Part shown: positions 62,419-64,000 of the stretch, one piece after another
Numbering within the stretch: position 1 is the stretch's first letter
Layout of the letters: the number at the start of each line of letters is the position of its first letter
From: Lanius collurio
Taxonomy: Eukaryota; Chordata; Aves; Passeriformes; Laniidae
DNA: 64,000 bases
Direction: 5' to 3'
Assembly: GCA_020086605.1 (NCBI GenBank)
Contig: JACBWW010000017.1
Coordinates: 1,532,583-1,596,582 of the forward strand
Translations under genes and position numbers: made by a program
The notes under the pieces: generated by a model
Seen by the model: the letters and a program-made list of their open reading frames with translations, nothing else
Databases searched by the model: none
What the model was told of the DNA's origin: nothing

Positions 62419-62736
62419 NNNNNNNNNNNNNNNNNNNNNNNNNNNNNNNNNNNNNNNNNNNNNNNNNNNNNNNNNNNNNNNNNNNNNNNNNNNNNNNNNN
62501 NNNNNNNNNNNNNNNNNNNNNNNNNNNNNNNNNNNNNNNNNNNNNNNNNNNNNNNNNNNNNNNNNNNNNNNNNNNNNNNNNNNNNNNNNNNNNNNNNNNN
62601 NNNNNNNNNNNNNNNNNNNNNNNNNNNNNNNNNNNNNNNNNNNNNNNNNNNNNNNNNNNNNNNNNNNNNNNNNNNNNNNNNNNNNNNNNNNNNNNNNNNN
62701 NNNNNNNNNNNNNNNNNNNNNNNNNNNNNNNNNNNN
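62419..62736. other. Assembly gap (318 N)
   Basis: This is a run of unknown bases. The ORFs reported across it are artefacts. Whether an ESYT2 exon lies inside is unknown. Confidence 0.99.
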
Positions 62737-64000
62737 CGGTAGTCAGAAAATGATGGAGCAAGAATTAAGCAGCAAAAGGAAAGAATTTGGGAAATCACTA
62801 CTGTTTGGTTGAGCTTTCACAGATAAGCAGTGGACAAATTTTATGAATTCTGTCAGGAACCAAGATGGATAATAATTACCTTGGAATTTGGAAGTGTGTT
62901 TTGTCAAAGCTGTCAAACGTTTATTACAAGCCTTCTGAATAAGGCAAGATCAGTAGATACCATCTAGATTGCTTGTAAAAAAGCTTCTGTTGGTGTTCTC
63001 ATGACATTCTGTAGGTAAACATGATCTAACTTAAAATTTCAAAAAATCTGTGCAAGATTGTTAAGAAGATCATTGCCAGTGTTAGCACAGATTAAAATCA
63101 GAATGGGAAATTACCCACCTACTGTGAAGTTTTGGTCCTAGATAGCAAGTGGGCAATTTCCATTACATTTACCAGTGGCCCAAGTCTGAGGGTGGATGAA
63201 GCACATAGTGAGATGGAACTGGAATTCAAAATGATCATGACAGTAGCAGAAGTGGGAAGTAGAGAGAAGATAACAGAATTTAGCTGGAAAGTGTGCTAGG
63301 CCAAAGTGCACGTTTGGGCAGGAATAATAGTAAAACACAGTTGAACCAACAAGATCTTGCTGGTAGGAAAATGATACAGCCAGACTGGCATGTGTAAAGA
63401 AGAGGACAGCCCTTAAATGCTTTTAGTTTAGGCACAGCACTTCAACAAATCTTATTTTATAAAAATATAAAGGATAACATAGTACACACTGCACACTGGC
63501 TGGTGGACAATTCTTTGGTGTTGTGTATGTGTGTGTGAGGCAGTTTCAGCAGTTTGGAGTTTGATACTGTATCAGGAAGAGAGCTTAATAGAAAATGTGG
63601 ATAATGTGGAAATTGTTATGCTACACAGACTTCTTTAAAGAAATTAATTGTTTCCATCTCTTACTTGGAAGTATATTTTCCATTGGAAGCTTTTCTTCAA
63701 TGTGATCTAGTTAAATATCAGAACTTATGGTGTCAAGGTTTAACTGTTTCAGACTGGCAGGTCACAAATTATAAGTCTATGGGTTTAGACTCTTAGAAGC
63801 ATCTCAAATTGATCATCTTGGTTTCATCAGCAGTCTGGAACTCTGACAAGTTGATCTGGTTTACAAGGCTTGGGGGGTGAGAGTGAAATCTTCAACTTTA
63901 GAAGGCATGTTATTTTCTTCAAAGAAATCACATTCTTGTAGTAACAACTGTTACATTCTTTCAAACAAATGTTTTGTGATAAATTTTTGCTACCTTGTTG

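Larger units (their letters stand above)
61671..64000 (+). other. ESYT2 intron 5, incomplete
   Basis: This is sequence after the exon 5 donor, interrupted by an assembly gap. The next E-Syt2 exon (SMP segment beginning IHGTMRV in vertebrates) was not found in the readable bases. Confidence 0.6.

Noticed and set aside
62370..62798. Two minus-strand ORFs full of X
   Set aside because: They run through the assembly gap and the TA microsatellite.
1..64000. CRISPR array, operons, prophage or tRNA/rRNA genes
   Set aside because: The window is vertebrate nuclear DNA; I saw no direct-repeat-spacer array and no convincing tRNA or rRNA sequence on reading both strands by eye.

Overview
This is a vertebrate nuclear genomic window, almost certainly from a bird and probably a songbird. 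It has short exons with GT-AG splice sites in AT-rich introns, two CpG-island promoters, CR1 LINE fragments, and an LTR that I recall as common in songbird genomes. The species cannot be fixed from the sequence alone.

Two divergently transcribed protein genes account for all the coding sequence I can support. On the minus strand (1 to about 13.9 kb) lies the 5' half of DYNC2I1 (WDR60), the dynein-2 intermediate chain used in retrograde intraflagellar transport. I resolved ten exons from the start codon at 13814 down to 982. All splice phases agree, giving 1367 coding nt (about 455 codons). The WD40 half lies off the left edge. On the plus strand (about 22 kb to the right edge) lies the 5' part of ESYT2, extended synaptotagmin 2, an ER-plasma membrane tether. 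I resolved five exons (681 nt, 227 codons): the N-terminus, the membrane hairpin and the start of the SMP lipid-transfer domain. Intron 1 is 30.6 kb.

Layout: 1-13.8 kb DYNC2I1 exons 10 to 1; 13.56-13.96 kb its CpG island, bounded directly by a CR1 (13.96-14.57 kb); 14.6-21.9 kb intergenic, with a second CR1 at 15.78-16.50 kb; 21.88-23.1 kb the ESYT2 CpG island and exon 1; 23-53 kb ESYT2 intron 1, holding an antisense-oriented solo-LTR-like element (34.9-35.6 kb), a small CR1 piece (46.7 kb), a G-rich segment (49.1 kb) and a 1.5-kb decayed CR1 with reverse-transcriptase remnants (49.9-51.4 kb); 53.3-61.7 kb ESYT2 exons 2-5; and a 318-base assembly gap at 62419-62736.

The genes sit head to head but their start codons are 8.6 kb apart, so they do not share a core promoter. 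I did not find a novel multi-gene system. The most useful observations are local: a tandem duplication that copies a DYNC2I1 splice acceptor, a CR1 abutting the DYNC2I1 promoter and carrying an inverted templated insertion, a possible RFX X-box half-site upstream of this ciliary gene, and a long upstream ORF whose stop overlaps the ESYT2 start codon.
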